Below, one piece after another: positions 12,033 to 23,779 of a DNA stretch of 64,000 nt. The translations under genes were made by a program, and so were the position numbers. The notes under the pieces were generated by a model. That model made no database searches. It was not told the origin of the DNA and worked only from the letters and a program-made list of their open reading frames with translations. This DNA is from Xenoacremonium recifei (taxonomy: Eukaryota; Ascomycota; Sordariomycetes; Hypocreales; Nectriaceae), in assembly GCA_012184525.1 (NCBI GenBank), contig WOFQ01000005.1, positions 992,001 to 1,056,000 on the forward strand, in the 5' to 3' direction. Each line of letters opens with the position of its first letter. The stretch's first letter is position 1.

Positions 12033-13985
12033 ATGAGATCTGAGTTTAGGTCCCGACAAGGTAAGCAATACGATCAACCTGCATCCCTGTCCTGAGGATT
12101 AACTGCTCGAGATAGGTTGTGTGGAGTGTCGGCGTCGCCACCGTAAGTGCGACGAGTCAAAGCCAAACTGCATCGCATGTCAACAGCGTCGTATCTCTTG
12201 CAACTACCCGGCCCAGTTTCGATGGGAAGAAGTCACCGAGCCAGAGATCAGCGCTCAGGCGGAACGGAGAGCTGCAGCAAAGGCTCGACAGTCGTCCAAG
12301 AAAAAGATCAAGAGCACTATCAGTATTCACAGTCACTCGGGTCCTTCGTCAAAACATGAGGATCCACGACAAACGGAGCGCCTGCAAGAGCTCTCTCTGG
12401 AGCAACCTGAAGATGAAGTTACTCGTGAGGTGATGCTCCAGCACTTGGATTCGCCAGCCGAGACGGCGATTCCAGATACAGAGTCGCCGGAGAGCTCACG
12501 CTCCTTCCGACAATCTATGCAGGTGTTCGAATCCGAAATCCACTGGAGTCGTGGCCAATTAGATGCATATTTCCAGACTGAGGATGACAATGATAGATCA
12601 AGCACTATCAGCGAGGGGTGGATTTTGAACGACGACATGTTCAATAACGAACTCCAGAATCACATCGCAGGTTTTGAGACACCCGGAGACGCCTTGGCCT
12701 TTGTCTACTGTATGTCCCCACGCTGAAAAATATCGATCATTTCTAGACGGAGTTTTCCAAGGCTTCATATTGAGATTGCGTCTCGTACTTTGCTGACTAG
12801 ATCCGTTGAGGAGCAGACTGCAATCATCTTTGCGAGATCCTCCAGGCCAGGGACGATGGAATCGACAACCCATATCGCTCTATCGCTCTGCTAGGCTTAA
12901 GGCATCCAGTCTTGCTGTACACTATTATCTCTTGCGCTACGCAGTACATGTATTGCCATGGCCGCGTTCCCACTGAGATTGCCGTTTCTCGACACCAGAG
13001 AGCTATCCGATCCTTGCGAAACGCTCTATCACATCTACCTTACTCTCAAGGACCAAACACGGGAGATGTGGACGATCTACAAGCTCTTCTCGCAGCAGTT
13101 CTTCTGCAAGTAGCGCAGTCCGCATTTCGGAACGGAACAGATGCATACGAGCATTTACGAGCGGCCCATCATCTTCTGATCCTGGAGAATTGCATTCATG
13201 ACGTGCCTCAAAAGTTTACACCCACAACCAGATTTCTCGTGCAGCGCTTTGCAATTCTTGATGTCGCCACATCTGTTCTCCACCGACGACGGCCATTCAT
13301 TCCGTTATCAAGTTGGTTATGCAATATGGACAGCGACCTGGATGCCACTCAGCCGTCATTCCTGAATATGACCGGCTGTCCGCACAAAATCTTTGTTTTT
13401 CTTGCCCGAATAATGCATCTGGAGGCTGACTTGACGGAAAAGTGTAAGCCTCAAGATGAGATTATAGACTCGATCTACGCTTTGGAGTTCGATCTTGGAC
13501 AGCTGCGCCAGTTCTATGGCATCCGTACTTCCAGCACTGATCAGGAAGACATGACAACCCCCAGTGACGCTCTTGATATCTTAAGCCAATGTTTCTTCTG
13601 GATGGCAGTCCTTCTTATTCACCGCCGACTACACCACGACTCATGCATCTTCCCTCGAATACAGAACATAGTGGCAGTTCAAGTGCGACTCATGAAAGCA
13701 ATTCCTCCCAAAAGTGATGTCAATTCGGCTCTGTCGCTTCCTTTTTTCCTGACCGCGAGGGAGATAATAGCTGAAGATGACAGGAACTGGGTTAGGGAGA
13801 GGCACCAAGCTGCTTGGAGCTCATATCCAAATCCTGCCAGGATGGCGATGATGAACTTGACAGAGGATATATGGAAGAGGGTTGACGAGGCCTTAGTACA
13901 GAATTCACATCTCCTCACAGGATTGCAAAATCTGCAAGATGACGTCTCTCATTTGGAAATGGGGACACAATGTTTCGTCATATAA
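12033..13985 (+). CDS. Zn2Cys6 transcription factor with fungal regulatory domain
   Basis: Exons 12033-12060, 12116-12709 and 12817-13985 (introns 55 and 107 nt) give 596 residues. The short first exon joins to a complete binuclear zinc cluster near the N-terminus, Cys-x2-Cys-x6-Cys-x6-Cys-x2-Cys-x6-Cys (CVECRRRHRKC ... CIACQQRRISC). A basic serine-rich linker and a regulatory domain follow (DNPYRSIALLGLRHPVLLYT, RSLRNALSHLP, PARMAMMNL). The second intron was chosen because CTGAC/CAG signals restore the conserved Asn-Pro-Tyr/Phe-Arg motif; its 3' site is the least certain point. It probably binds CGG-containing sites in the nucleus. Its divergent partner, the aminotransferase, is a natural target candidate. 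Confidence 0.82.
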
Positions 13986-14291
13986 TAGACTTATTCCAAT
14001 CCAAGTAAAGGACATCAAGTGTTTTAAAACAAGCTAGTGTCTTATTACTCAGATATATTGATATTTTTTATCCCAATGACCCAAGTAGATGCTTGTTTAG
14101 TGCTTTCCCTACTAAAGGAATGTGGGCGAAGTGCCAAATCAGTTCCTCGACATAAATGTGCGTGAACATCAGGTAATTTATATTCAATCGACTTCAGGCC
14201 CCCAAGCTTAGAAGCGACATATTCAGTTCTTTCATCGCAGCTCCAACGTAATTTGGAGTTGATTCCGCCGATTCGATGTCGATAGTCTCCT
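13986..14291. other. Convergent 3' intergenic region
   Basis: About 306 bp between the stops of the Zn2Cys6 gene (+) and the Dal5-like transporter (-), AT-rich near 14030-14080, expected to hold both 3' ends. Nothing else seen. Confidence 0.4.
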
Positions 14292-15860
14292 TTATTTCAT
14301 ACCACCCATCCACCTCCATCGAGGATCCCTCTGTCTTCCCTTCAGCTCAGAAGTTGGTATATCTCCAGCATGAAGGGTAACTCCTTGGTCTCGGTTCCTC
14401 TTGTCGTTGTCTAACTTCATCCAAAATCCTAATACAAGAACCATAAGTGCCCCGAAGAATCCGAAAGAGAGGCAAGTAATGCTCGCAGGACGGTATTCGG
14501 GGGCAGTGGCATCAGTGAAGATGTTGGAGGCGACAAAGGCCGAACAGTTCGCGAGCGCGACCAGTACTGGCGTGAGGATCGCACGCTGGTTCTCGTCAGG
14601 TGTGTTATTGCTATACCACGAGCTCCAGAGAGGAGACGTCACGAAGCCTCCGATGCAGATGAGAAAGCAAGCAAAGTATCCAACCTTAGGGTGCTCCTCA
14701 ATGTTTAGGGCGCATAGGATGACAAATCCAACAGCAGTTGTGCACATGGCACTCGCGATGTGGAAGCATCTCTCCCCGAAGTAGTCTGAGCTGAAAGCCA
14801 GTCCAATGACAAACGCCGAGCCAACGACATTAGGAGCCACAGTGTAAAGATTGGTCTTGACTTTGCCATAACCAAATCGAGCGACGATCTGCGGCAAGAA
14901 GTTTCCAACAGAGAAAAGAGGAACACAAAGACAAAATCCGATGATAGCATAAATGATCCAGATTCGATCTTGTGTGAAGGCCTTCATCGCGTCGCGCATT
15001 GAAAATTCAGCGTCCACGACATTTGAAGAGTCCATCTCCAAACGTAAGCGAGCCAGGTCCTGCTCTTGCTTTGACAGGAAGTAAGCAGTCGAGGCAGATT
15101 TAGGTAGAATGAATAGAGCTAGTAGTCCGCCGAAGACAGTTAGGGATCCTACAGCGAACAGTCAGTATCCATAGCCCCTTGCTTCAGACTTTTGCATGCA
15201 CAATCAATACTGACCTTCGATTAAGAACAAATATTGCCAGCCATGTAGTGCGTCATTTTTAATTTGGAAAACACCAAAAGCGATCAAGCCATTAAAGGCG
15301 CCGGCCATCTGGGCAGCGGCATAAAAAGTGCAGAGCCGACGAGCCAACTCGCGACGCTTGTAGAACGTGGTCAAATAGAAGATGACGCCAGGTAAGAAAG
15401 CGGATTCTGCAGCTCCGAGAATCATCCTCACAGCGACGATTCCACCAAAGCTGGTGCAAGCGGCACACAGCATGGCCATGGCCCCAAAAACGATCTTGAG
15501 GAGTCACGGAAGTTAGTCAAAGGCCGCCACCAAATATCTCCATTCTCGCTCACCATTTCCATGGGCAGTACGTAACAGGCACCAAATCTCTTAGCGAGAA
15601 GATTGAGAGGGGCGCAGAAGAGAATTAGTGGAACGTAAAAGGTCGTCATTAGAATGTTGTATTGGTTCCCTGTGAAATGGAGATCCGTCTCTAAACCGTC
15701 CGTTTTTGCGTTACCCAGGCTTGATTTATCTATAGAACTACACATTATCAATATCATCAATGGTCGCCGGTGATTACGGATGACTGTACTTGAAGAGATA
15801 CATAATGGCCAGGACGGGGATGAGGATGAGGTCGAACTTGCGGACCATCTTCTTCTCCAT
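14292..15860 (-). CDS. MFS transporter of the allantoate/anion:cation symporter (Dal5-like) family
   Basis: Four exons, 15790-15860, 15554-15737, 15215-15494 and 14292-15148, introns 52, 59 and 66 nt, give at least 463 residues. Family marks are YLFNSIDKSSLGNAKTDGL at the first helix (read across the first intron), GNQYNILMTTFYVP, the FGACYVLP loop, GAAESAFLPGVIFYLTTFY and the late GFVTSPLWSSWYSNNT. Dal5-like permeases move small organic anions, vitamins or dipeptides across the plasma membrane. The chosen Met at 15860 is provisional: the frame remains open for 20 codons upstream and relatives usually have a longer N-terminus, so a small 5' exon may be missing. Confidence 0.8.
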
Positions 15861-16488
15861 GGCCTCGTCGACCACTAGTATAGTGTTCGTTTCTTCGTTG
15901 GACGACCGTCGTACACCTTATCTCGAGGAATGATAACTCATGGACGATCTAACAGCTGATGCGACGCCCAGAAGATGTTGTACGTAGACGAGCAGATAGT
16001 ACCAAGAATTAGGTGAAGTATGGTTCGAGTCGAAATAAGCCCAACGCTCAGTAAGTTGCACCGAGAAGCTGGGGTTGAGATAGGAACCGCTGGAACGAAA
16101 TTCCCCCTCGGGCAATGAAAGCAGGCCCAATCCGAAAGGAGGTTATTGAAGAGCGGCTCTGCTGCCAATCTTGCTCTTGGTCGCGAATGTCAATCATAGC
16201 TGTGGTGTTCCGTCTTTCCCCTTAAGATCTAGCGAGGATGCATTACCACTATTCCCGTTATACGCCATCTAAGAGCGCGTTCGATTGCTCTTTTAGACCT
16301 AGTGGGTAGATAAGACCGCTGGACTGGACCGAAATCATCCCAATACACTGTGGGGAAGGGGCCGAGTTGTCCCGGATCTCCTTCATATCTCGAGTTCTAG
16401 CTTCCAGCAAATATCCAACAATAATGAAGGTTAATGAACTTTTTCTGACCGTGATAACTCATCCTGCCGTCTAATATCATCGCACAAC
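15861..16488. promoter_or_regulatory. Divergent promoter region, Dal5-like transporter and esterase
   Basis: 628 bp between two divergent starts. It may also contain the missing first exon of the transporter on the minus strand. No clear operator found. Confidence 0.4.
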
Positions 16489-17631
16489 ATGAATCAAACA
16501 GACATTATCAATCCCCTACACCCAACTGTATCCTCCAAGCTTGACCCGGAGTTTGCAGCAGTCTACAATGAGTACCAAGGTAATTTACCAACGATTTATG
16601 CTTTCCAATTCATCCAGGTTAACATGCTTTCAGCGAATAAGATTCGTGCTGACCAGGTCCCTTTCGAGGTGTATGATCAAGACAGACAGAAATACGCATT
16701 CCCTGTGCATCTTGTGACAGGTCCAGCGCCCGAAGTGGCCAGTGCTACTATCTACACGGTTCCAGTTACAGAGCCGGCTGGCGAAATTGCCGTCAAAGTC
16801 TATTTCCCGACGTTAGAAGCAGCTGCGCAGGGTGGACTAATGACTGATGATGGGCGTCTGCCAGCGGTAATAGACTACCATGGTGGAGGATTTGTGATTG
16901 GTGGTCTGGCTTCAGATGAAGCTTGGTGTCGACAGATGTGTCAACGAGTAGGATGTGTGGTTCTCAACGTGGACTACCGTTTATCTCCCAAATACCCCCA
17001 TCCTGTGCCAGCGACGGATTCCTGGAGTGCGTATCGCTGGGCCGTTGCCAATGCCGAGAAGCTTCGCATCGACACTTCGAGAATTGCTGTCAGTGGTCTC
17101 TCTGCTGGAGGATGTCTTGCCGCGGTGATGTCGCTGCTAGCAAAGGATGAGCCAACTATTCCCAGCCCTGTGCTGCAGATCCTGATTGTTCCGGTGCTAG
17201 ATGCGAGGTATATGCCTCTTGAAGGATCATGCGACTCATCAGTGCCATACGAGAGCTACATTTCGTGCGAGTTTGCCCCCATGCTGCCACTCGCCAGGTT
17301 AGTTTGGTTCTACAATCTGTGGCTAGGAACTGGGGAGGAGCGTGAGACACGCGCAGCAGACTTCCGAGCTTCGCCCATCGCTGCCGTGTCCCTGCAAAAC
17401 CTTGCGCCAGCTTCTTTCCACGTCGCAGAAATTGATCCGCTCTCATCAGAAGCTATCTTATACCATGAAAAGCTACTTGCAGCTGGTGTGAAGAGCCAGC
17501 TGAAGCTTTACAAAGGCTGTGGCCATACATTCGCTCATTGGGATGCGAGAGTAGCAGCTGCGAGGGATTTCAATGATGATACTGCCAATGCATTGACAAA
17601 AGCGTTCAAGTTCATCTCATTAGAAAAATGA
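16489..17631 (+). CDS. HSL-type alpha/beta hydrolase (esterase/lipase)
   Basis: A single-exon gene of 380 residues. The oxyanion-hole motif HGGGF starts at His131, the nucleophile is Ser205 in GLSAGG, and the acid and base are likely Asp316 (AEIDPLSSEA) and His346 (GCGHTFAHWD). This is the hormone-sensitive-lipase group of carboxylesterases, common both in catabolism and in secondary-metabolite tailoring. There is no signal peptide, so a cytosolic enzyme is expected. It is divergent to the Dal5-like transporter, so import of a compound followed by hydrolysis is plausible. It belongs to the same broad family as the hydrolase at 54540. Confidence 0.88.
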   Translation: MNQTDIINPLHPTVSSKLDPEFAAVYNEYQGNLPTIYAFQFIQVNMLSANKIRADQVPFEVYDQDRQKYAFPVHLVTGPAPEVASATIYTVPVTEPAGEIAVKVYFPTLEAAAQGGLMTDDGRLPAVIDYHGGGFVIGGLASDEAWCRQMCQRVGCVVLNVDYRLSPKYPHPVPATDSWSAYRWAVANAEKLRIDTSRIAVSGLSAGGCLAAVMSLLAKDEPTIPSPVLQILIVPVLDARYMPLEGSCDSSVPYESYISCEFAPMLPLARLVWFYNLWLGTGEERETRAADFRASPIAAVSLQNLAPASFHVAEIDPLSSEAILYHEKLLAAGVKSQLKLYKGCGHTFAHWDARVAAARDFNDDTANALTKAFKFISLEK

Positions 17632-18975
17632 AGGTCCCGGGCAACGGAAAGCAAAATGGACAAAGTTAACATCCTCAATTACTATTGAGGTGTTCCTTCA
17701 TGTGTGTATATACTGCGAATAGATTTGTTTTAAGCCGTGCCTATTGCAATTTTACTGCGTTGAAACCGTGCTGCTTTGTTTTGATGAACCATGTCTTGTT
17801 TGAAAGATATATCCGGGCGACTGGAACTGGCATTTTGCGTATTTTAATCGTTAGCTAAGTTCTATACCAGGTCTATGATCACGTATTTGCGTCTGAACAA
17901 GCAGACGAGCTCTAATAACTATAGGGTACGACTTAAGAATGATCCCCCACGTAGTAGCGGCGAGGTTTTGGGGGTGGGGTACTCCGCAGACCGGGATAAA
18001 ATCTCTTCATTCCCGGTTTCCGTTGTTTTGCAGAACTTATCTGTTTGTTGCCCACTTACTATTAAGAAATGAATTTACTTTGTAATCTTGTATCCTGTTC
18101 TTCCCCCCTATCTATGTCGCTTCGAGTTGCCTTAGAAGAGTCAAGTGGACAAGGCCGTCATGGAGCCCGGCGCCAGAGTGGGGGGGGGACCTTAACAGCA
18201 TTCTTCAAGCCCTGGCGAGGCCGTTTTCGGCGGGGACGTAGTCTTTGTTTTTAGTTGAGCAAGGGCCGTAATTTCACAAATGGTCACGGGTTCCTTCGAA
18301 CTTTCAGTGCCATCAAGGTCTGCGGCAGAACGCTATAGCATGCCCCTGGCCCTGGGTCCTCAAGTGTCGGGCCTGGAATCCCGATTTTACTGCCCAACAA
18401 AGCCCAATGGGCATCGACTGAAGGCTTTGGGCACGATTGTAACGAAGCATTCATGATGCAATGAGGAGTCTACTGATACGAGATCGTCGATCAAGTTGGT
18501 GCTGTTCATGAAGCAATTGGTTGAGCGAAGGGAATCATGCTTTTTAATTCACCGTAAGAAAGCAAGATCGTCGACGTCAACCAACAGCAACGGCCGGTAC
18601 CGGTATGATGCTCTCACAGATGAAGGGTTTTCCAGCATTGGTCGGCCTCCATTTCGGAGACAAGCGTGGGAGCTCCGCGGCCCTGTGACTAGCCAGAACA
18701 CGATGTGCAGGAAATGTCAATACAGCCTCACTCATTGGACGAATGCTCATCGGAAATCCTTCTGACTGGGTATCTGGACCCGATATTGCCCCACCGACGG
18801 CCGGCGTCGTCTGTCCCGAGTCCTCTAGTCTTTCCATGCCGAAGGCGGAGCTCCATCTCCATATTTGTATCGGGGAGCACGCCGAAGTTGTCAGGATAAC
18901 TTCTCCCTGGACATTAACAGACTTCTGGCGGTGAAATGATCCCAAGAGCTGCGTTACGGGAGCGAAACACTCACG
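17632..18975. other. Intergenic 1.34 kb
   Basis: Between the esterase stop and the MCT-like transporter start. Short frames here (up to about 148 codons, antisense) show no family resemblance. A run of nine G at about 18180 is the only low-complexity feature. Promoter of the transporter expected at the right end. Confidence 0.4.
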
Positions 18976-20478
18976 ATGAACTCCAACATGGATCACAACC
19001 ACCAGGCCTCGAGCTCGAGGCAACTCAGCAATCAGCAGTCCCTCTCCTCAACCACTAATGAGTCTGAACCAGAGTACCATCCCCAACGCGAGGGGAAAGA
19101 AGCCCGATCCAAGGTTGAGCCCATGGTACTCCAATCTTACGACAGAATGGAAGCAAACAATCTCGCCTACATCACGACAAACCAAACCATCAACTCTACC
19201 CGGACAACTCCCCCTCCTCCGGATGGAGGCCTAAAGGCCTGGACTCAAGTTGCCATGGGCTGGATCATCATCTTCGCTACCTGGGGTTTCACCAATTCCT
19301 TTGGAAGTTTCCAGGCCTATTACATCTCGACTCTTCCGCAACCGGCGTCAACTATTTCCTGGATTGGTGCTGTTCAAGTCTTCTTGAACTTCTCTATTAG
19401 TGCCTTCTCTGGCCGGGCGCTGGACGCTGGCTTTTACCTACCGACGTTCATTTTCGGAGCGACCTGTCAAGTTGCCGGCATCTTCCTTATGAGCATATCG
19501 AAGAACTACTGGAACCTTATGCTTACTCAGGGCGTCTTAACTGGCATTGGAGGTGGCATCATCTCTACACCCGCTCTCGCACTAGTTGCCACTTACTTCC
19601 AAGAGCGACGTGGCGTTGCGATTGGACTTTTGACTACGGGTAACTCACTCGGTGGCATGATCTATCCTCTTGTCGTGAGAGAAATGATCCCCCGCGCCGG
19701 CTTTGGCTGGGCCGCTCGTGTCTTGGGTTTCCTTAATCTGGGAGGCTTCATCCTTGTCGCCATCTTCATGCGACCCAGACTACCTCCCCGTAAATCCGGA
19801 CCCTTGATTGACTGGACCGCCTTCACCGACCCTATCTACATGACATATGTCAGCGGACTATTCTGTTTTGTCTGGTCCGTGTACTATACCTTCTCATACG
19901 TAAGCATCGATTTCGTTTCCACCTCTAGTGCATGTTAGCACCCGTCTGTTTGTGCTCACAATATCCAGTTGGGTTCTTATGGAAGAGAGCATCTTGGCAT
20001 GCCGTATTCCAGCGCAACTCTTTTGATCACTGTTCTGAACGGCACTGGATTGCCGACGCGAATCGGCATCCCATTCCTTGCCGACCGTATTGGTCCTCTG
20101 AACACGCTGGCTCCCGTTACATGCTGCGTTGCCATAGTTTCGTACACGTGGTTAGCTGTCTCTAATGTGACTGGCATATATGTCTTCACCGTGTTTTATG
20201 GCCTTGCTTCGGGTGCATTTCAATGTCTCATGCCCACAGGCATTGCCAGTATCACGAAGAGATTGAACACCGTCGGCACAAGAATGGGAATGGCCTTTAG
20301 CATCGCTTCCATTGCAGGGCTGACGGGCCCGCCACTTGGAGGTCAAATCCAAACAGCAGATCATGGGAATTACCGAGGCGCACAAGTATGGGCCTCATTG
20401 GCTAGCACACTCGCTGCCGTCTTCATGATTCTGGCAAGATTCCAGAAGGCCGAGTGGAGGCTCAGAGCCAAATGTTAG
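18976..20478 (+). CDS. MFS transporter, monocarboxylate-transporter (MCT)-like
   Basis: Exons 18976-19899 and 19969-20478 (69-nt intron, GTAAGC...TCCAG, phase 0) give 477 residues. A polar N-terminus of about 75 residues precedes 12 predicted membrane segments. PPDGGLKAWTQVAMGW, immediately before helix 1, is the hallmark of the fungal MCT group; WGFTNSFGSFQAYY, GIGGGIISTPALALVATYF and RRGVAIGLLTTGNSLGGM follow in the expected order. Fungal members move monocarboxylates, riboflavin or secondary metabolites. It converges on the methyltransferase gene ending at 20938. Confidence 0.87.
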
Positions 20479-20937
20479 TACTGAGATGTCTAGGCGAAAA
20501 GAAATCCACCTCACGAGATCTCGACTACGAGAACGAATGCGAAAGGAACGGAAAATAAAAGAGGAGGAACCGGTATAATGGGGGAAAATCCAAGGTCAGA
20601 CTGAAATGACATCGAGGGCGGCTAAGGGCGACAAACACAAATTGAATGTAATGGTAATCAGGGTTAGGACTATCATAGCAGTCATTCCTCACTACATGAG
20701 GTGTCTGTAGTAATAAAAGTGATTTTGTTGTTTATCAAAAAGAAAGAGCCCAAGAAGCGACAAGGACTCCAGCGTATGGAAAGACAACAAAGGAAGTAAA
20801 CTGTATATGCGTAAATCTTGGTTGGTCAAAGTTGCCGAAATCCATTGCTTAAGCCTTCGGCTTTTGGCCATAAACCAAATGCCTGTTCCGAACCAGTCAG
20901 TTGAGCACCGGGACGAAGACGATCGGGGAAGAGATAC
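20479..20937. other. Convergent 3' intergenic region
   Basis: 459 bp between the convergent stops of the MCT-like transporter and the methyltransferase. No gene recognised. Confidence 0.4.
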
Positions 20938-22401
20938 TCACATGTCGCCCTTGGTCATGTTTTTGGGATTCAGTACTGCAGAACGCATCTGAGCGACAAG
21001 GACCTGGACTTCTTCAAGACTCCAACCCAGGATCTGGCCAATGGGATAAACAGCGAACCCATCCAGGCTCAGTTCTAGGTAGAACCGAGTATATCTACCA
21101 ATATCCTTCATTTTCTGACCCTTTGCCCAGGCGCCGTAGGGGATCGTGAACTTATTGTGAACGATCCCAGTAAAGCCTGCATCACGAGCCCAGTTGTCGA
21201 TGCTGGAATCGGAGAACTTGAAGGTTCGGTTGATCCTGTCGCCAGCATCATAGAACAGCTGAGCCCAACGTTGGTAAATGCTAAGCGATAAGTTAGACCC
21301 GTCTTTGTACGGCTTGATTTCGATGATAATAGGTATTTCGGGGAACCCCATTTCTCCGACGACCAGGGTTGATGCTTACTGGTTCTCATCGACGGTAATA
21401 TTTGGGTTGTTGGATTGTAGCTCAATATCAGGCTCCATATGTTGGAACCATCCACCCGGCTTCAAGCATCTGAACATCTGTCGGTAGAATTTGGGCCAGT
21501 CATCGATAGCACCCTGCATGTAACGAACATGAATGAAGTCAAACGAATCCGGCTCAAAGGTCCAGTCGAGCTGAGCATCGTCAATCTGGAAGGCCAGATT
21601 TGGTGGCACCCAGCTTGGTTGGGTAGGTGAAATATCGGTTCCAATAACTTCAGCCCCAGGGTACGAATCCGCCATATCACTGCAATTCTAAGCGATGGAT
21701 GAGAAAGTTTCCACAGGAGAACTCACATGGCCCAGATTCCAGACCCAGTGCCGACATCAAGAATACGCTGTCCAGCGTTCAATATTCACCCAATTATGGT
21801 CTTTAGATTTACGGGCTGTGGTACCTGAGGATACTCGCCAATGGGAGCAAGAAACAGCTTGTCGTCCAGCATCTTGGTCATCCATGCGTGTCTGTGTGGA
21901 ACATCGTTAGCGCACGACGATCCGTCTGTGGGTTCACATCTAGGGGCGATCCTGGACCGTACGCTACTTCAAACCCCTCCAAATGCTTGTCGTCGTTTGG
22001 AGCCCTGTCACGATGTTAATGTGGTTCTGTTTGCCTGGCCTATCTACGTGAAGGTCTGCGAACCAATATTCGGTGGTTTTGGAGGCCTGGTAGGTTCTGC
22101 CCTGGAAACTGCGGTACTCCAGGATGCTCGAAGTGATTGAGGCCGTGGACTCATTTAAACTACCAGGCAATAGTGAGGTTAGTTCAGCGCTCCATTCACT
22201 GGCCTCAGACTCTTGCGAGTCGGCGACACTGTTCTCTGCATTCAACGTCACCTTTCTGCATCGAGGGTGGAGTCATTGTCGTCTGGTTCCACGAAGTCGG
22301 GATCCTGGCACAGGGTGAGTTGTCAAGTGACCGTGCAGTAGGATTCGGAGGCACAAGGTTACCGTTTCAATGGTGTTGTGGACTTGCTCCGGGGCCGACA
22401 T
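20938..22401 (-). CDS. LaeA-like S-adenosylmethionine-dependent methyltransferase
   Basis: Eight exons: 22363-22401, 22252-22304, 22064-22198, 21963-22004, 21825-21891, 21727-21767, 21380-21679 and 20938-21280, giving 339 residues with all phases consistent. The N-terminal pattern SSILEYRSFQGRTYQ then WAPNDDKHLEGFEV is typical of fungal LaeA-like methyltransferases. Motif I (RILDVGTGSGIWAIDMA, Gly118-Gly122) is split by two introns. Acidic motif GTDIS, the post-I segment SFDFIHVRYMQGAIDDW and CLKPGGWFQHMEPDIEL follow, and the C-terminal GRYTRFYLELSLDGF is intact. It is probably a small-molecule methyltransferase; LaeA itself is a global regulator, but most paralogues are not. Exons 1-4 are the least certain. 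Confidence 0.8.
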
Positions 22402-23779
22402 CTTGCCTGATACTGTGTATACCTGTATCGCTCAGTCTGGACGGGCTGACGATGAAAGCGAGGCAATTGCAGAAGAGAGAGTGAGACCATGGAAATGAGG
22501 GGTAGCATGCGAGACACAGCTGTCAACACGTTTGCCGACAAGGGTTGACAGCTTTACTAAGCCTGAAGGGGTGCCATCGGAGCTTTGAACTGACCGTGTC
22601 CGGTGCGCTTGGAACTCGGAATCCCTCCAATCAGCTCCGATTGAAGGATAAACAGCTCTGATGGACATCTTTACATGGCATTCATCGATTGTGCGTGTTG
22701 CGAATTCTCTCCTGTTGAAGCGGACGCCCTAGCCTCGAAACCGAGACAGCTTCAAGGACCTATCTCGACCGGGGGAACGGAATCCAGTCCAGAATCGTTA
22801 GTCTGCATCGATAAACTTCCTCCCCGACGCCGTGGTCTGTTCAAGTAACCGGAAAACTACTTGCTTACAGCCCGACTGAGGTTCTCCGGCAAGTCTCGTG
22901 TGCCACATTGCCAACCTGGACTTCGTATCCCCAATGACTAACGTCAGCTAGCTCCAGCTTCAGAGGCCTCGCCGATTTTCACAAGCCAAGAAGGGCGCTC
23001 CCGTCAGCGGATCAGTGGCCGTTCGCTCAACAGGTAAGGCTCCCGCTGTGTAGCGCCGGCGAGCTGAACTGGAGCTGGAGGCTAGCGCAGCAGAGGACAA
23101 CCACCACGGACGCTCGCTTTGGGTTCCAGCCCAGACGAACACGGCATCCTAAGCCCATCTAGGGCCAATTCAAAGACTGTGGGACGCCCTCGCGTGTGCT
23201 GCGGCTGGCCTTGCCTGTGATATGGAGGTTCTAGGCCCTCTGGGTGTTCAGTTGCGTGGGACTCTGGCATTCAGCAGGCGGCGAACGGGCAAATACCCCG
23301 CTCTCAGTGGCTTGCTGAAAGTGAGACAGCCGATGGCGAATCGATAGCCTCTGGGGCAAGACCCTGGAAGGCCAGGCTATTGAAACGGCCCAGCGCCCAG
23401 CGACAGGGGGGAATGCCCAAAAGAAGAAACAAGTCACTGATCACCCGGCTCACCAAATTGATCTGGGCGAATCCGTGCCGTGTCTCGTTTCGCCCATCCC
23501 GACCTGGCGCTTGGCAATAGTCTCGTGGCAAGCTGAGCCCTACAGCTGAATGCCATGCTGCGGTCTAGATCTTGACCCATGGCGTTCTGGGCAACAAGAA
23601 AGAATGCGAGAGAGGAGAGGAGGGGTTCGTACAACCTTCAGGCGTTCGCATAAAGGGCCGCAGTTCCCGGCCTTGTGGTCTGGTCTCGTTACACCTGTCC
23701 CTGGAGGATAATTGAACTCACAGGTCCCTGGTCCTTTGCTTGTCGTCACTTACACATCACATTTCTTTTTGCGGGTATA
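22402..23779. promoter_or_regulatory. Divergent intergenic 1.38 kb
   Basis: Between the divergent starts of the methyltransferase and the DUF2235 gene. The part from about 22,930 to 23,740 seems GC-richer and has several overlapping minus-strand frames of 60-78 codons without recognisable families. Seen as regulatory DNA only. Confidence 0.35.

Noticed and set aside
18176..18190. Poly-G run as a possible regulatory or quadruplex element
   Set aside because: A single homopolymer of nine G with no neighbouring G-tracts; insufficient for a quadruplex call.
23231..23749. Overlapping minus-strand frames in the region before the DUF2235 gene
   Set aside because: No family resemblance and no splice partners; GC-rich promoter DNA often stays open by chance.
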